Shown piece by piece: positions 15,088-23,926 of a stretch of 64,000 nucleotides of DNA; within the stretch, counting starts at the first letter, position 1, and every line of letters starts with the position of its first letter. The stretch is taken from positions 124,001-188,000 of the forward strand of contig CALGXC010000004.1 of NCBI GenBank assembly GCA_937936045.1, given 5' to 3'. The notes beneath the pieces were generated by a model, which was given only the letters and a program-made list of their open reading frames with translations, was not told the DNA's origin and searched no databases. The position numbers and the translations under genes were made by a program. The stretch is from an uncultured Candidatus Saccharibacteria bacterium. Its GTDB lineage: Bacteria > Patescibacteriota > Saccharimonadia > Saccharimonadales > Saccharimonadaceae.

Positions 15088-18000
15088 TTAAGCTGACATT
15101 AGAGCGCCACTGCCATGCCGATCTCCGCGGCTATCCTTATATGGCTTCTTGCCATATAATAGATTATGCTTTCTCGTTTCGTCTCCTCTTAAGTATCTCT
15201 TGATATATTTACGCCCGGCTTTTGTAAATTTAAATTTAACCTTGCCATCGTCGATATCTTCTAATGTATAGGCACCAGGAGCATTCTTGAATAATACTGA
15301 CAGTACCCTACGCTGGCGTTCTGGACTTGCAGTAGACAACTCTTCGCTCATATTTAACTCTAAGGCTTTAATCATCCTAGCAGACAATTTGTCTGATCTA
15401 TTTTGACGATTACGACCACCCGATGTACGAGGAGAATATCCACCTGCGCCATCAGAGAACGCACCAGAACCGCTCTCGTTAGACCAAACACCCTGCCAGA
15501 ATTTTCCATCCATATACCTACTAATAAACCTCTCAGCGTCAGTATCTACAGTAGAGCCGCCAATAAGCCGCCCAACTCTCCTATTTACATTTACTGAGAC
15601 GTTCCCGTTATAATTATAATATCCTCCGTTGCTATCATCTGTAAAACGCCCTGCTCGAGCAGTGTCTATCCTTGTACCAATTTTAACATCATCAGACCCA
15701 GCACCCGAATATGCTCTCACATCACCAATTCCATTAACAGCAGCAACAGTCGACGCCCTGGCGCCAAAATTCGCTCCACCAGTATGCACAGCTCCTTCTA
15801 TAGCACTAATCGCAGATATGTTCGTCTCCATATCCATCACTAACCCAAAGCCTGGATATTTTTCATACTGATCAGTACCAAACCTCGTTACTCCCTTAAA
15901 GATATCCGTTTCTGGATACTTAGAGAAAGCACGTCTGATATCTCGCCAGGCATGCTTAGACATTCCTCTGATATCGGCATCATATCGCTGTATGATAGCG
16001 TCTTGAGAAGGAGATCTTTTCCCGTTCTCAATTTGCTGTTGCAGCCATAGCAGCGCCGCGCTCTGTAGGTCTTGCGCCACATAACCAATTACTCCGCCGG
16101 TTTTTTCTACGGATTCTCGGTTGTACTCACGCTCAATAGTAGCAATTCTCAAATGAGGGAAATCTTTACGTGCTCGATCAATTTCAGCTATCGTCTTACG
16201 TATATTAGATGCTTTCTTTGAGTCAGACTTTGCCTCATCTAACCAGTTCACGTTTAATAAAATCAGAGATTTCTCAATGTCATCGTTATCCTGTCGAGCG
16301 AGAAGTCCTAAGGTGTTATAAATATTCTCCGACTCACTAGCAGCAGCAACGGGTATTGTCACGACAAAGTCAATATCTCCCGGAGCCTGCTGTAACTCCT
16401 TAGAATTGTTGATTCCCTGTTCAATCTGATCGACATAATCAGACCCTCTGGTACTCGCTAGCCATTGCTTATACCTTGCAGCTTCTTCACCTAGCTCTAG
16501 GGTAGCATTACTGTTCTCCTTCAATCTTGGAGAAATATCTTCAAGCTGAGATTCGCGCCGCTCCATATATCCATTGCGATATTGATATTGATTGTAATAG
16601 TTGGATCGTCTTCTTGCTATCTTTTCCAATGGCCTCCTCGTTACAATCCCTGGCGCACCAAATCCCTCAACGACATCGACATTCGGCTTACTTACTTCCA
16701 TTGGAGGAAATGTCATCTTTGTTTCATAGGCAACATGACTCGTAGGGACCTCGACAGGAGTTGGAATAGTTGTTATAGAATTATTTCCTTCCATAGTTGC
16801 CATAGGGGCTACATGAGTTATTCCATCTGAATCGACGTCTTGAACAGAAACGACTTCTCCATAAGCACCATTAAATTCCATCTGGCCATGTTCATCAACT
16901 GAGAATAGGCTTGCGGCTGGACTATCTGGAGGAATATTTATACTGCCATCCGGCGCAATATCAACCATAAATACCCTATCTTGATTATCTATGGAGGCGG
17001 ACACTGCAAACTTTAATGAACCGTTCTGAGCACCATCAGACCAAGACGCACCGTCATAGCCATAATAAGAACCATCACTTGTCATATCAGCTATTGATAG
17101 TCTAATAGACCCGTCAGGGCCCCGCTCTTCCCAGTGGAGATTCAACTCATTACCGTCAGATACTCCAGGAGTATTGTTATCATACCAAAAATCTCGCGTA
17201 ATATTCGTAGTTTTAGAATGATAATGATCCAAATATTCATTTACACTCAAGTCTCGAGACATCAGTTCTTTACCATCCACTGTAGATGATAGGTTATCAA
17301 TCAAAACACCTTTTCCCTGTAGATATTCCTGGGAGGATTGAGACAATGAGCCGTTCGCTTCAAATGAAATATTATGAGCAAACAGTTTATTATCTGGACC
17401 AATTATATTAGCAGTTCCGTCGTCGTTATAGGTAAATTTATAATTATCCGGCAACTTAACATTCCCGTCACCGTTACCAATACTGTGCGAAGAATACGTA
17501 TCTGAGCTTAAAATAGTATTACCACTAGAACCTTCTCTATGGAATATTGCGGCGTCTAGTATTGTCTGTCTATCTCCCTTAGTATCACCCGAAATAGCTC
17601 TCTCGAGAAGTCCGTCATACCCTGGGGCAAATAAAGCCGCAGCTTCCTGTACAGCTACACTAGCCAAAAGTCCAGAACCAAATCCAATAGCAATCGACGT
17701 GGCTGTACGCTTTAAGCGCAGCCTCTTAAATAGCTGATCTTTCTTGTTCTTATCTTCACTAAGAGATTGCATCAGTTCTGTCGACTTGTTTATCGCATCG
17801 TGTATTGTATCCTTTTTATCAATACCTAAACCTCTACGAAATTCTTCTGGTAGCTCTCCCAGCTTACCTTTAAGCTTAACCTTAGCTTCGGCTATTGCAA
17901 CATCTAAATCAAATCTCTCAATTTCCACATTTTCTGCGCTTGAATATGAGATAAAATCAGCACGTTCTCTATCCGACATGGCGGTTCTAGATGCTGCCTC

Positions 18001-19134
18001 AACAAGAGATTCGTAGCCCTTTTGCAATTCTTCAGGAGACGGATCGTCTCTATCGATAAATTCTCTTAATGAATTAGTCAAGTGCTCAGCACTAACCGTA
18101 TTGTAGCGGTACTTGTCCATCTCTTCTCTACGACTTTCATTATCAAACGATCCGCCTTGAGCCATCTCTCTAGAGTGCACGCTTCGCTCCTTTCCTAGCC
18201 TACGGCATTCACGTACGCCAGATAATACACCTGTAAGTCCGCCAGGTAAAACAGTTACGCCAAGAGCCTTAACAAGAGAACCCTTGCCAACCCGCCAAAC
18301 GCCAGTAGCGACTGCCGCAGCCAAACCTATAGTATCCGGACGAACCAACGACCCAACTCTTGAACTTTGAACCTTTTCGACAACTTTATCAACCTTACTT
18401 TGATAAGCTTCCGTACGAACACCAGAGCGAGATTCTCCAGAGTAAATCTTCATGCCCTGTATAACAGCATCAACGCTCTCCCCGTGATCAATCCGCTCTT
18501 TGACAGCCTGCGCAATCTCCCAGATATTGTCAATTTTTAGATCGCCCTCGCCAATAAGTCCATCGCCATTTCCATATTGATTCAATTGACGCAATATCCT
18601 GTTCTTTGCCTCGTCAAAAGATTTTTTATCACCAAGTCTACTATCTCCCTTAGCAAAATTCTCAATAAGCTTCTTCACGGATTTGCCAAACGGAGAATCA
18701 TCGGCTAACTCCTCTCGACTTTCACCGGCTTCATTATGAATACTTTCGTCATATTCAGAAGCAAAACGATCAATAGTCGCACCCGTAGCCGCTTCCCATA
18801 GAGATTTGTCATCAGTATATAAAGAAGTTATTCCGTTTTCTTTAGCAATCCTCTTTCCTTCTTCGTAATACTTATTACGCAAATAAGGAGTAGTAATGCC
18901 ATTTTCACCCCGCCATATGTTATGTAAAAGCTTCCTAATTTTGCCGTGATTTTCAGCGAATTCATAATCCTCTTCTCTAATGCGAGTTTCGGCATAATCT
19001 CTTGCTGCAGCATTTATATCACGCGATTGGTCGACAACGGCAATAGTTAACGGCTTATCATTAGGATTTTCTGCTTGATTTACACTGACCAGCATCGGAT
19101 CTGTAGATGGTATTGGTTCTGTAGTAGTTGACAT
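15088..19134 (-). CDS. 1348-residue multidomain protein with a GT-A (family 2-like) glycosyltransferase domain
   Basis: The N-terminal 470 residues are charged and helical with hydrophobic stretches near 267-305. A likely membrane segment lies at 478-504 (SIAIGFGSGLLASVAVQEAAALF). Residues 530-800 are Gly/Asp/Asn/Ser-rich and beta-like (NDDGTANIIGPDN, RGPDGSIRLSIADMTSDG). Residues 921-1190 resemble a GT-A fold: DFVVTIPVAA, the DxD-like YDADIRGMSKHAW at 1051-1063, and HTGGANFGARASTVAAVNGIG followed by GSDDVKIGTR. A basic tail ends the protein. It probably glycosylates a surface or envelope substrate; the acceptor is unknown. It is flanked by two small helical genes in one apparent operon. Confidence 0.6.
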   Translation of the reverse strand: MSTTTEPIPSTDPMLVSVNQAENPNDKPLTIAVVDQSRDINAAARDYAETRIREEDYEFAENHGKIRKLLHNIWRGENGITTPYLRNKYYEEGKRIAKENGITSLYTDDKSLWEAATGATIDRFASEYDESIHNEAGESREELADDSPFGKSVKKLIENFAKGDSRLGDKKSFDEAKNRILRQLNQYGNGDGLIGEGDLKIDNIWEIAQAVKERIDHGESVDAVIQGMKIYSGESRSGVRTEAYQSKVDKVVEKVQSSRVGSLVRPDTIGLAAAVATGVWRVGKGSLVKALGVTVLPGGLTGVLSGVRECRRLGKERSVHSREMAQGGSFDNESRREEMDKYRYNTVSAEHLTNSLREFIDRDDPSPEELQKGYESLVEAASRTAMSDRERADFISYSSAENVEIERFDLDVAIAEAKVKLKGKLGELPEEFRRGLGIDKKDTIHDAINKSTELMQSLSEDKNKKDQLFKRLRLKRTATSIAIGFGSGLLASVAVQEAAALFAPGYDGLLERAISGDTKGDRQTILDAAIFHREGSSGNTILSSDTYSSHSIGNGDGNVKLPDNYKFTYNDDGTANIIGPDNKLFAHNISFEANGSLSQSSQEYLQGKGVLIDNLSSTVDGKELMSRDLSVNEYLDHYHSKTTNITRDFWYDNNTPGVSDGNELNLHWEERGPDGSIRLSIADMTSDGSYYGYDGASWSDGAQNGSLKFAVSASIDNQDRVFMVDIAPDGSINIPPDSPAASLFSVDEHGQMEFNGAYGEVVSVQDVDSDGITHVAPMATMEGNNSITTIPTPVEVPTSHVAYETKMTFPPMEVSKPNVDVVEGFGAPGIVTRRPLEKIARRRSNYYNQYQYRNGYMERRESQLEDISPRLKENSNATLELGEEAARYKQWLASTRGSDYVDQIEQGINNSKELQQAPGDIDFVVTIPVAAASESENIYNTLGLLARQDNDDIEKSLILLNVNWLDEAKSDSKKASNIRKTIAEIDRARKDFPHLRIATIEREYNRESVEKTGGVIGYVAQDLQSAALLWLQQQIENGKRSPSQDAIIQRYDADIRGMSKHAWRDIRRAFSKYPETDIFKGVTRFGTDQYEKYPGFGLVMDMETNISAISAIEGAVHTGGANFGARASTVAAVNGIGDVRAYSGAGSDDVKIGTRIDTARAGRFTDDSNGGYYNYNGNVSVNVNRRVGRLIGGSTVDTDAERFISRYMDGKFWQGVWSNESGSGAFSDGAGGYSPRTSGGRNRQNRSDKLSARMIKALELNMSEELSTASPERQRRVLSVLFKNAPGAYTLEDIDDGKVKFKFTKAGRKYIKRYLRGDETRKHNLLYGKKPYKDSRGDRHGSGALMSA

Positions 19135-19139
19135 ACTAT

Positions 19140-19445
19140 TTAATTATCTCCAAGATATAACGATCTAAAGCGCAACATCGTCTCAAGTGCCACTCTTTGT
19201 TTATCAATATTGCAACTTGTTATATACCGCTGAACATCTTGTTCATTTGCACCCTGATCTAATAGTTTATTTAGCTCATCAACCTGGTCTTCAGATAGTG
19301 CTTCAATTATTGCTCTATCGATTTGACTCAGTAGTCTATTCTTCAAATCTTCTTCAAGTTGTCTACGCACATCACTGTCAAGAGTTTTATAACCCTTAGC
19401 GTCTATAATATCACTTATAAATTTAGATAAAGCATCCTGATCCAT
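19140..19445 (-). CDS. Small helical protein resembling DUF5663
   Basis: The product of about 101 residues is entirely helical and charged (ALSKFISDIIDAKGYKTLDSDVRRQLEEDLKNRLLSQIDRAIIEAL). It resembles short DUF5663 proteins found in Patescibacteria, judged from memory. ATG 19445 is favoured over GTG 19451 because AAAGGAG is 7 bases before it. Only 5 bases separate it from the giant gene downstream, so they are probably translated from one mRNA. Function unknown; a partner role for the large protein is possible. Confidence 0.55.
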   Translation of the reverse strand: MDQDALSKFISDIIDAKGYKTLDSDVRRQLEEDLKNRLLSQIDRAIIEALSEDQVDELNKLLDQGANEQDVQRYITSCNIDKQRVALETMLRFRSLYLGDN

Positions 19446-19502
19446 TATCACACTCCTTTAACGATTAATATAACATAAAGTATCAAAATAGTACAGCATA
19501 AG

Positions 19503-19835
19503 CTAAATCATCACGCCAACCGGTGTAAACGAGGTCAGAATTGCCATGAAAATTATCGTGACGTACCAAATTTTCCGGTTGAATTGATATTTCTCAATCT
19601 TTAATACCAGCAGCAACGCAATAAATAGCCCGACAGGAATAGCCTGGACAACCAAACCGCCAACTTCAATTGGATTTTTTAGACGAAGCCACAGCGCACT
19701 TAATATCACAAAAACCACCAATTTCAAGAAAAATGAGCCGTCATTGTCATAAATGCGTTCGCGCCCTTTGCGACTAAATAACTCGCTAGACTTCGAGCGA
19801 TTGCGAGCATAAGTACGAGTTTTTTGTTTTGTCAT
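19503..19835 (-). CDS. Small membrane protein, unknown function
   Basis: A 110-residue protein with a basic N-terminus (MTKQKTRTYARNRSKSSELFSRKGRERIY) and three hydrophobic helices: LKLVVFVILSALWL, VVQAIPVGLFIALLLVL and IWYVTIIFMAILTSFTPVGV. I do not recognise a family. It lies alone between rpsJ and the giant-protein operon on the same strand, with a TATAAT-like element about 12 bases before its ATG. Confidence 0.65.
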   Translation of the reverse strand: MTKQKTRTYARNRSKSSELFSRKGRERIYDNDGSFFLKLVVFVILSALWLRLKNPIEVGGLVVQAIPVGLFIALLLVLKIEKYQFNRKIWYVTIIFMAILTSFTPVGVMI

Positions 19836-19860
19836 AAGCTAAATGGAATTATAGCATAAA

Positions 19861-19890
19861 AAATCCGCCCCATTCAAGAGGCGGAAATTT
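19861..19890 (-). terminator. Intrinsic terminator after rpsJ
   Basis: TCCGCC (19864-19869) pairs with GGCGGA (19880-19885), with A/T runs on both sides, just after the rpsJ stop. Confidence 0.75.
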
Positions 19891-19904
19891 TATATATCGT
19901 TAAA

Positions 19905-20222
19905 TTACATACGAATTTCAGCGTCAACGCCAGCTGGCAAATTCAAGTTCTGCAAGCTGTCGATTGTCTTTGGTGTAGCGTTTGTGATGTCAATCAGACG
20001 CTTGTGGACGCGGCGCTCGTAAGATTCACCACCAGTTTTGTAAACGTGCGGACTCTTTACGACAGTGTAAGTGCTGCGTCGAGTTGGCAAAGGCACTGGA
20101 CCAGCCACGTTAGCACCTGTGCGAATTGCGGTGTCGATAATTTGTTTTGCTGATTGGTCGATGACTTTGTGGTCATAAGCCTTCAGACGAATACGGATTT
20201 TAATTCCTGTATCTTGAGCCAT
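19905..20222 (-). CDS. rpsJ: 30S ribosomal protein S10
   Basis: S10 (NusE) is in the 30S head and couples transcription and translation through NusG. Seen: IRIRLKAYDHKVIDQSAKQI, TGANVAGPVPLPTRRSTYTVVKSPHVYKTGGESYERRVHKRLIDI. I start at ATG 20222 (MAQDTG), behind a strong GAGGAGGAG site, giving 105 residues. It normally heads the operon starting with rplC; here about 5.3 kb of unrelated genes separate them, and it has its own promoter and terminator. Confidence 0.96.
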   Translation of the reverse strand: MAQDTGIKIRIRLKAYDHKVIDQSAKQIIDTAIRTGANVAGPVPLPTRRSTYTVVKSPHVYKTGGESYERRVHKRLIDITNATPKTIDSLQNLNLPAGVDAEIRM

Positions 20223-20312
20223 AGCTCCTCCTCTTATGTGCAATCTCGTAACCTCTAATTGCTCTATTTATAGTCAATCGAGTTCTCGAGATAAATTATT
20301 ATTAACTATGCG

Positions 20313-20341
20313 ATTATATCAGCAATTTTCTGCTTTATCAA
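20313..20341 (-). promoter_or_regulatory. Promoter of rpsJ, overlapping the ldh 3' end
   Basis: TTGATA (20336-20341) and TATAAT (20313-20318) are 17 bases apart on the minus strand. The -35 and spacer lie inside the last codons of ldh, an economical overlap. The leader to the rpsJ ATG is about 85 bases. Confidence 0.8.
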
Positions 20342-21260
20342 GATGAGAAATCATTTCCGCAATAATTCCAGCGGATTTATTCAGCGATTCTTTTTCTCGC
20401 TCGGTAAGCGGATAGCCCACCAAAATCTTCACGCCGTCGCTACTGATTGTTGATGGCAATCCAAGCACAACATTATTCAGTCCATATTCGCCTTCAGCCA
20501 AAGAGCAGACGGGATAAACCGTGTGCGTCGATTTTCGGAGCGCCGAAACAATTTTAGACACAACAAACCCAATCGCAAAATACGTCGATTTCTTTGTTTC
20601 AATCACCCGATACGCTCGCTCGCGGACTTTCTGCTCGATTCCGTCAATCATCTCCTCTGTAAACCCAGGATATTCCTTAATCGGCACTTCACCAATTTGT
20701 GCCGTTTCAATTGTCGAAAATGACGAATCGCCATGCTCGCCCAAAATATAAGCGTCAACCGCTTTACTGTCGACATTGAACGCGTCCGCCAAATACGACT
20801 TCATTCGCGAAGTATCAAGCGTCGTACCCGTCCCAAACACGCGATTTTTCGACAAACCAGATTCCTTAAGCGCCACGTAAGTCAAAACATCAACCGGATT
20901 ACTGACAATCACCAAATACGGCTTCGCGCCATTCGCCATAATATTTTTTACAATATCACGCATAATTTTTGCATTAACGTCAATCAATTCCAACCGAGTC
21001 TGTCCAGGAAGTTGCGGCGCACCCGCAGTAATCACAACAATGTCATCGTCATTGATGTCAGAATAATTTCCCGTATGAACCACGACATTTCTGTCAATTC
21101 CCATCGCGTCATTAATGTCAGCCGCTTGACCCCAAGCCAAATCCTCATTACGGTCAATCAACACAATTTCCTCAATAACACTACGCAACGCGCACGCATA
21201 AGCCGCCGTCGCACCGACCATTCCGCCCCCACCAACAATTAGCAATTTCTGTTTATTCAC
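20319..21260 (-). CDS. ldh: L-lactate dehydrogenase
   Basis: It reduces pyruvate to lactate and regenerates NAD+, a main fermentative step in Saccharibacteria. The Rossmann motif is GGGGMVGATAAY, followed by the acidic LIDRNED. The specificity loop reads GAPQLPGQTRLEL, with Gln where malate dehydrogenases have Arg, supporting lactate. The catalytic histidine lies in LGEHGDSSF. The start is GTG 21260 with GGAG 6 bases upstream; the product has 313 residues. It carries the rpsJ promoter in its 3' end. No fructose-bisphosphate regulation can be judged. Confidence 0.92.
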   Translation of the reverse strand: MNKQKLLIVGGGGMVGATAAYACALRSVIEEIVLIDRNEDLAWGQAADINDAMGIDRNVVVHTGNYSDINDDDIVVITAGAPQLPGQTRLELIDVNAKIMRDIVKNIMANGAKPYLVIVSNPVDVLTYVALKESGLSKNRVFGTGTTLDTSRMKSYLADAFNVDSKAVDAYILGEHGDSSFSTIETAQIGEVPIKEYPGFTEEMIDGIEQKVRERAYRVIETKKSTYFAIGFVVSKIVSALRKSTHTVYPVCSLAEGEYGLNNVVLGLPSTISSDGVKILVGYPLTEREKESLNKSAGIIAEMISHLDKAENC

Positions 21261-21351
21261 CAAAATCTCCTTTTTCTGTTTTATATTAGATGTCTTTATT
21301 CTGCCATAAACATTACCGCTTTGTCAATTAACTCCTTCTTATAACAATCAA

Positions 21352-21377
21352 AAATCCCCCGAAAGTTCGGGGGATTT
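21352..21377 (-). terminator. Intrinsic terminator after tuf
   Basis: AAATCCCCCG and CGGGGGATTT form a 10-bp stem around AAAGTT, 23 bases after the tuf stop. T-rich sequence follows on the minus strand. Confidence 0.85.
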
Positions 21378-21399
21378 AATTAGGCTTGTGTTATCAAGA

Positions 21400-22584
21400 T
21401 TATTTGTTAATCTTTGTAACAACACCAGCACCAACTGTACGGCCACCTTCGCGGATAGCAAAGTTCAAACCTTGCTCCATAGCGATTGGTGCAAGCAACT
21501 TAACCTTGAAGGTTACAGTGTCACCTGGCATAACCATTTCTTTGTCAGCTGGCAATTCAACTTCACCAGTAACGTCAGTTGTGCGGAAGTAGAACTGTGG
21601 CTTGTAGCCCTTTGAGAATGGAGTGTGGCGACCGCCTTCTTCCTTCTTCAAGATGTAAACTTCAGCTTCAAACTCAGTGTGTGGAGTAATTGTGCCTGGC
21701 TTTGCCAAAACTTGACCACGCTCAATGTCACTGCGCTCAATACCACGTAGCAAGACACCTGCGTTGTCACCTGCTTGACCTTGGTCAAGAGATTTCTTGA
21801 AGGCCTCAATACCAGTTACAACTGACTTCTGAGTTGGCTTCAAACCAACGATTTCAACTTCGTCGTTCAATTTAACAACACCTTGCTCGATACGACCAGT
21901 TGCTACTGTACCACGACCCTTAATTGAGAAGACGTCCTCAATTGGCATAATGAATGGTTTGTCCATGTCACGTGCTGGCTCTGGAATGTAGCTGTCCATT
22001 GCGTCAACCAATTCCATAATAGCGTCTTCGTATTTCTCGTCACCTTCAAGAGCCTTAAGAGCAGAACCCTTGATGATTGGAGCGTCTTTGTCGAAGCCGT
22101 TCTTTTCAAGAAGTTCGCGAACTTCTTCTTCGATCAGCTCAACCATTTCTTCGTCAGCCATGTCCATCTTGTTCAAGAAGACAACGATCTTTGGCACACC
22201 AACCTGCTTTGCAAGCAAAACGTGCTCACGAGTCTGAGGCATTGGGCCGTCAGTTGCAGCGATAACCAATACCGCACCGTCAACCTGAGCAGCACCGGTG
22301 ATCATGTTCTTGACGTAGTCAGCGTGTCCTGGCATGTCAACGTGTGCATAGTGACGATTCTTTGATTCATACTCTTGGTGTGAAGACGCGATAGTAATAC
22401 CACGTTGCTTCTCTTCTGGTGCGTTGTCGATCTGGTCGTACGCAACAGGTTTGTTAACTGCGCTTGGTAGGCGCTTTGCCAACACTGCAGTAATCGCAGC
22501 AGTCAGCGTAGTCTTACCGTGGTCAACGTGGCCCATTGTACCAACGTTAACGTGCGGTTTGCTTCGGTCAAATGCATCTGCCAT
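21400..22584 (-). CDS. tuf: Elongation factor Tu
   Basis: EF-Tu delivers aminoacyl-tRNA to the ribosome. GTPase motifs: GHVDHGKT at 18-25, the G3 DMPGHADYVKNMITGA with the catalytic histidine, and NKMD; domains 2 and 3 follow (IKGRGTVATGRIEQG, GVLLRGIERSDIERGQVLAKPG). At 394 residues it is a normal length. It stands apart from fusA, with its own promoter and terminator, although their relative order is ancestral. Confidence 0.98.
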   Translation of the reverse strand: MADAFDRSKPHVNVGTMGHVDHGKTTLTAAITAVLAKRLPSAVNKPVAYDQIDNAPEEKQRGITIASSHQEYESKNRHYAHVDMPGHADYVKNMITGAAQVDGAVLVIAATDGPMPQTREHVLLAKQVGVPKIVVFLNKMDMADEEMVELIEEEVRELLEKNGFDKDAPIIKGSALKALEGDEKYEDAIMELVDAMDSYIPEPARDMDKPFIMPIEDVFSIKGRGTVATGRIEQGVVKLNDEVEIVGLKPTQKSVVTGIEAFKKSLDQGQAGDNAGVLLRGIERSDIERGQVLAKPGTITPHTEFEAEVYILKKEEGGRHTPFSKGYKPQFYFRTTDVTGEVELPADKEMVMPGDTVTFKVKLLAPIAMEQGLNFAIREGGRTVGAGVVTKINK

Positions 22585-22665
22585 TTGTAGAAGTTCTCCT
22601 TAATTTAATTATTATTTTTCACGCGGGTACAGTCCATAAAAAAGACCTCACGGCGTATGAGTTTA

Positions 22666-22694
22666 ATTATAACGATTTTCCAATCAGTTGTAAA
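22666..22694 (-). promoter_or_regulatory. Promoter of tuf
   Basis: TTTACA (22689-22694) and TATAAT (22666-22671) are spaced 17 bases apart on the minus strand, about 80 bases before the tuf ATG, which has AAGGAG upstream. It lies just inside the gap after tgt, so tuf is an independent unit. Confidence 0.8.
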
Positions 22695-22698
22695 TAGC

Positions 22699-23910
22699 CT
22701 ATTTCTTACTATAATACTTCGCCAGGAACGAATCGCGGAACTCATAAAAAGTCCCGTCCTCCAAGCTGGCACGAATATCATCAACCAACTTAACGATAAA
22801 TCGCTCATTATGAATTGACAACAACGTTCCAGCCAACGACTCGCGGGCGTGCAAAAGATGACAGAGATAAGCCGCCGTGTAGTTCTTGCAAGTATAGCAA
22901 TCGCAATCGTCCATAATCGGCGCAAACATCTCGCGGTATTTTCGACCGCGCACATTGACTCGACCAAACGGCGTATACGCGGCGCCGTTCCTGGCTACAC
23001 GTGTCGGACTCACACAGTCAAAGGTATCAATTCCCTGCTCAATTGCAGCAAAAATATCATCAGGCTCAGAAATTCCCAGTAGATGACGCGGTTTATTTTC
23101 AGGCAGAATTTGATTGACCCACTGAATCGTTTGCGCCATAGTTTCCTTTTCCAACGCGCCACCAATTCCATAGCCATCAAAATCCATTGCGCCCAAAAAC
23201 TCGGCAGTTTGCTTTCGTAAATCCTCGTAATTTGCGCCTTGCAAAACGCCAAATAAAGCTTGATACGGCTTATCTGGACGAGCCGCCCTTAAGCGCTTGA
23301 CTTCCGCCAAACTTCGCTCCGCCCAAGCATGCGTCCTGGCCAGCGCCTCAACTTGATATTCGTACGGATCAATCAAAGAGGTCAATTCGTCAAACGCAAA
23401 AGTAATGTCAGCGCCAATTCCAGCCTGAATTTGCATGGACAATTCTGGCGTAAATTTATGATAAGAGCCGTCCAGATGCGACTTAAACATCACGCCGTTT
23501 TCGTCCACCCAAGCATGACGCGACGATTTTTTAGCAATCGCAATTTCTTCATCAACATCAGTACTCATTGCCAAAACTTTCTTAAAGCCAGAGCCCAAAC
23601 TTAAAACCTGAAACCCACCACTATCCGTAAAAGTCGGACCATCCCAGTGCATAAATTTGCCAAGATATCCAGCCTTTTCAATCAACTCATGCCCCGGCTG
23701 CAGATACAAATGATAAGCGTTCGCCAGCACCGCCTGCGCGCCGACATCCTTCACCATCTCAGGAACCATCGCCTTAACATTAGCCTTAGTTCCAACCACA
23801 ATAAACGCCGGCGTTTTAATATCACCATGTGGCGTATGAATAATTCCCGTTCGCGCCAACGTGTCGTTAAATCGTGAAGTTATTTCAAAAGAAAAAGGTT
23901 TTTCCTGCAT
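22699..23910 (-). CDS. tgt: tRNA-guanine transglycosylase
   Basis: Tgt exchanges guanine 34 for a queuosine precursor in tRNAs for Asn, Asp, His and Tyr. Seen: FTDSGGFQVLSLGSG with the catalytic Asp region, GGALEKETMAQTIQWV, LLGISEPDDIF, FDCVSPTRVARNGAAYTPFGRVNVR, and the zinc site CDCYTCKNYTAAYLCHLLHA. At 403 residues it is slightly longer than the usual enzyme. No queuosine synthesis genes are visible here, so it may use a precursor base taken from a host; that is inference. Zinc ligands are kept, unlike in RpoC. Confidence 0.92.
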   Translation of the reverse strand: MQEKPFSFEITSRFNDTLARTGIIHTPHGDIKTPAFIVVGTKANVKAMVPEMVKDVGAQAVLANAYHLYLQPGHELIEKAGYLGKFMHWDGPTFTDSGGFQVLSLGSGFKKVLAMSTDVDEEIAIAKKSSRHAWVDENGVMFKSHLDGSYHKFTPELSMQIQAGIGADITFAFDELTSLIDPYEYQVEALARTHAWAERSLAEVKRLRAARPDKPYQALFGVLQGANYEDLRKQTAEFLGAMDFDGYGIGGALEKETMAQTIQWVNQILPENKPRHLLGISEPDDIFAAIEQGIDTFDCVSPTRVARNGAAYTPFGRVNVRGRKYREMFAPIMDDCDCYTCKNYTAAYLCHLLHARESLAGTLLSIHNERFIVKLVDDIRASLEDGTFYEFRDSFLAKYYSKK

Positions 23911-23926
23911 AATCTGTTTGATTATA

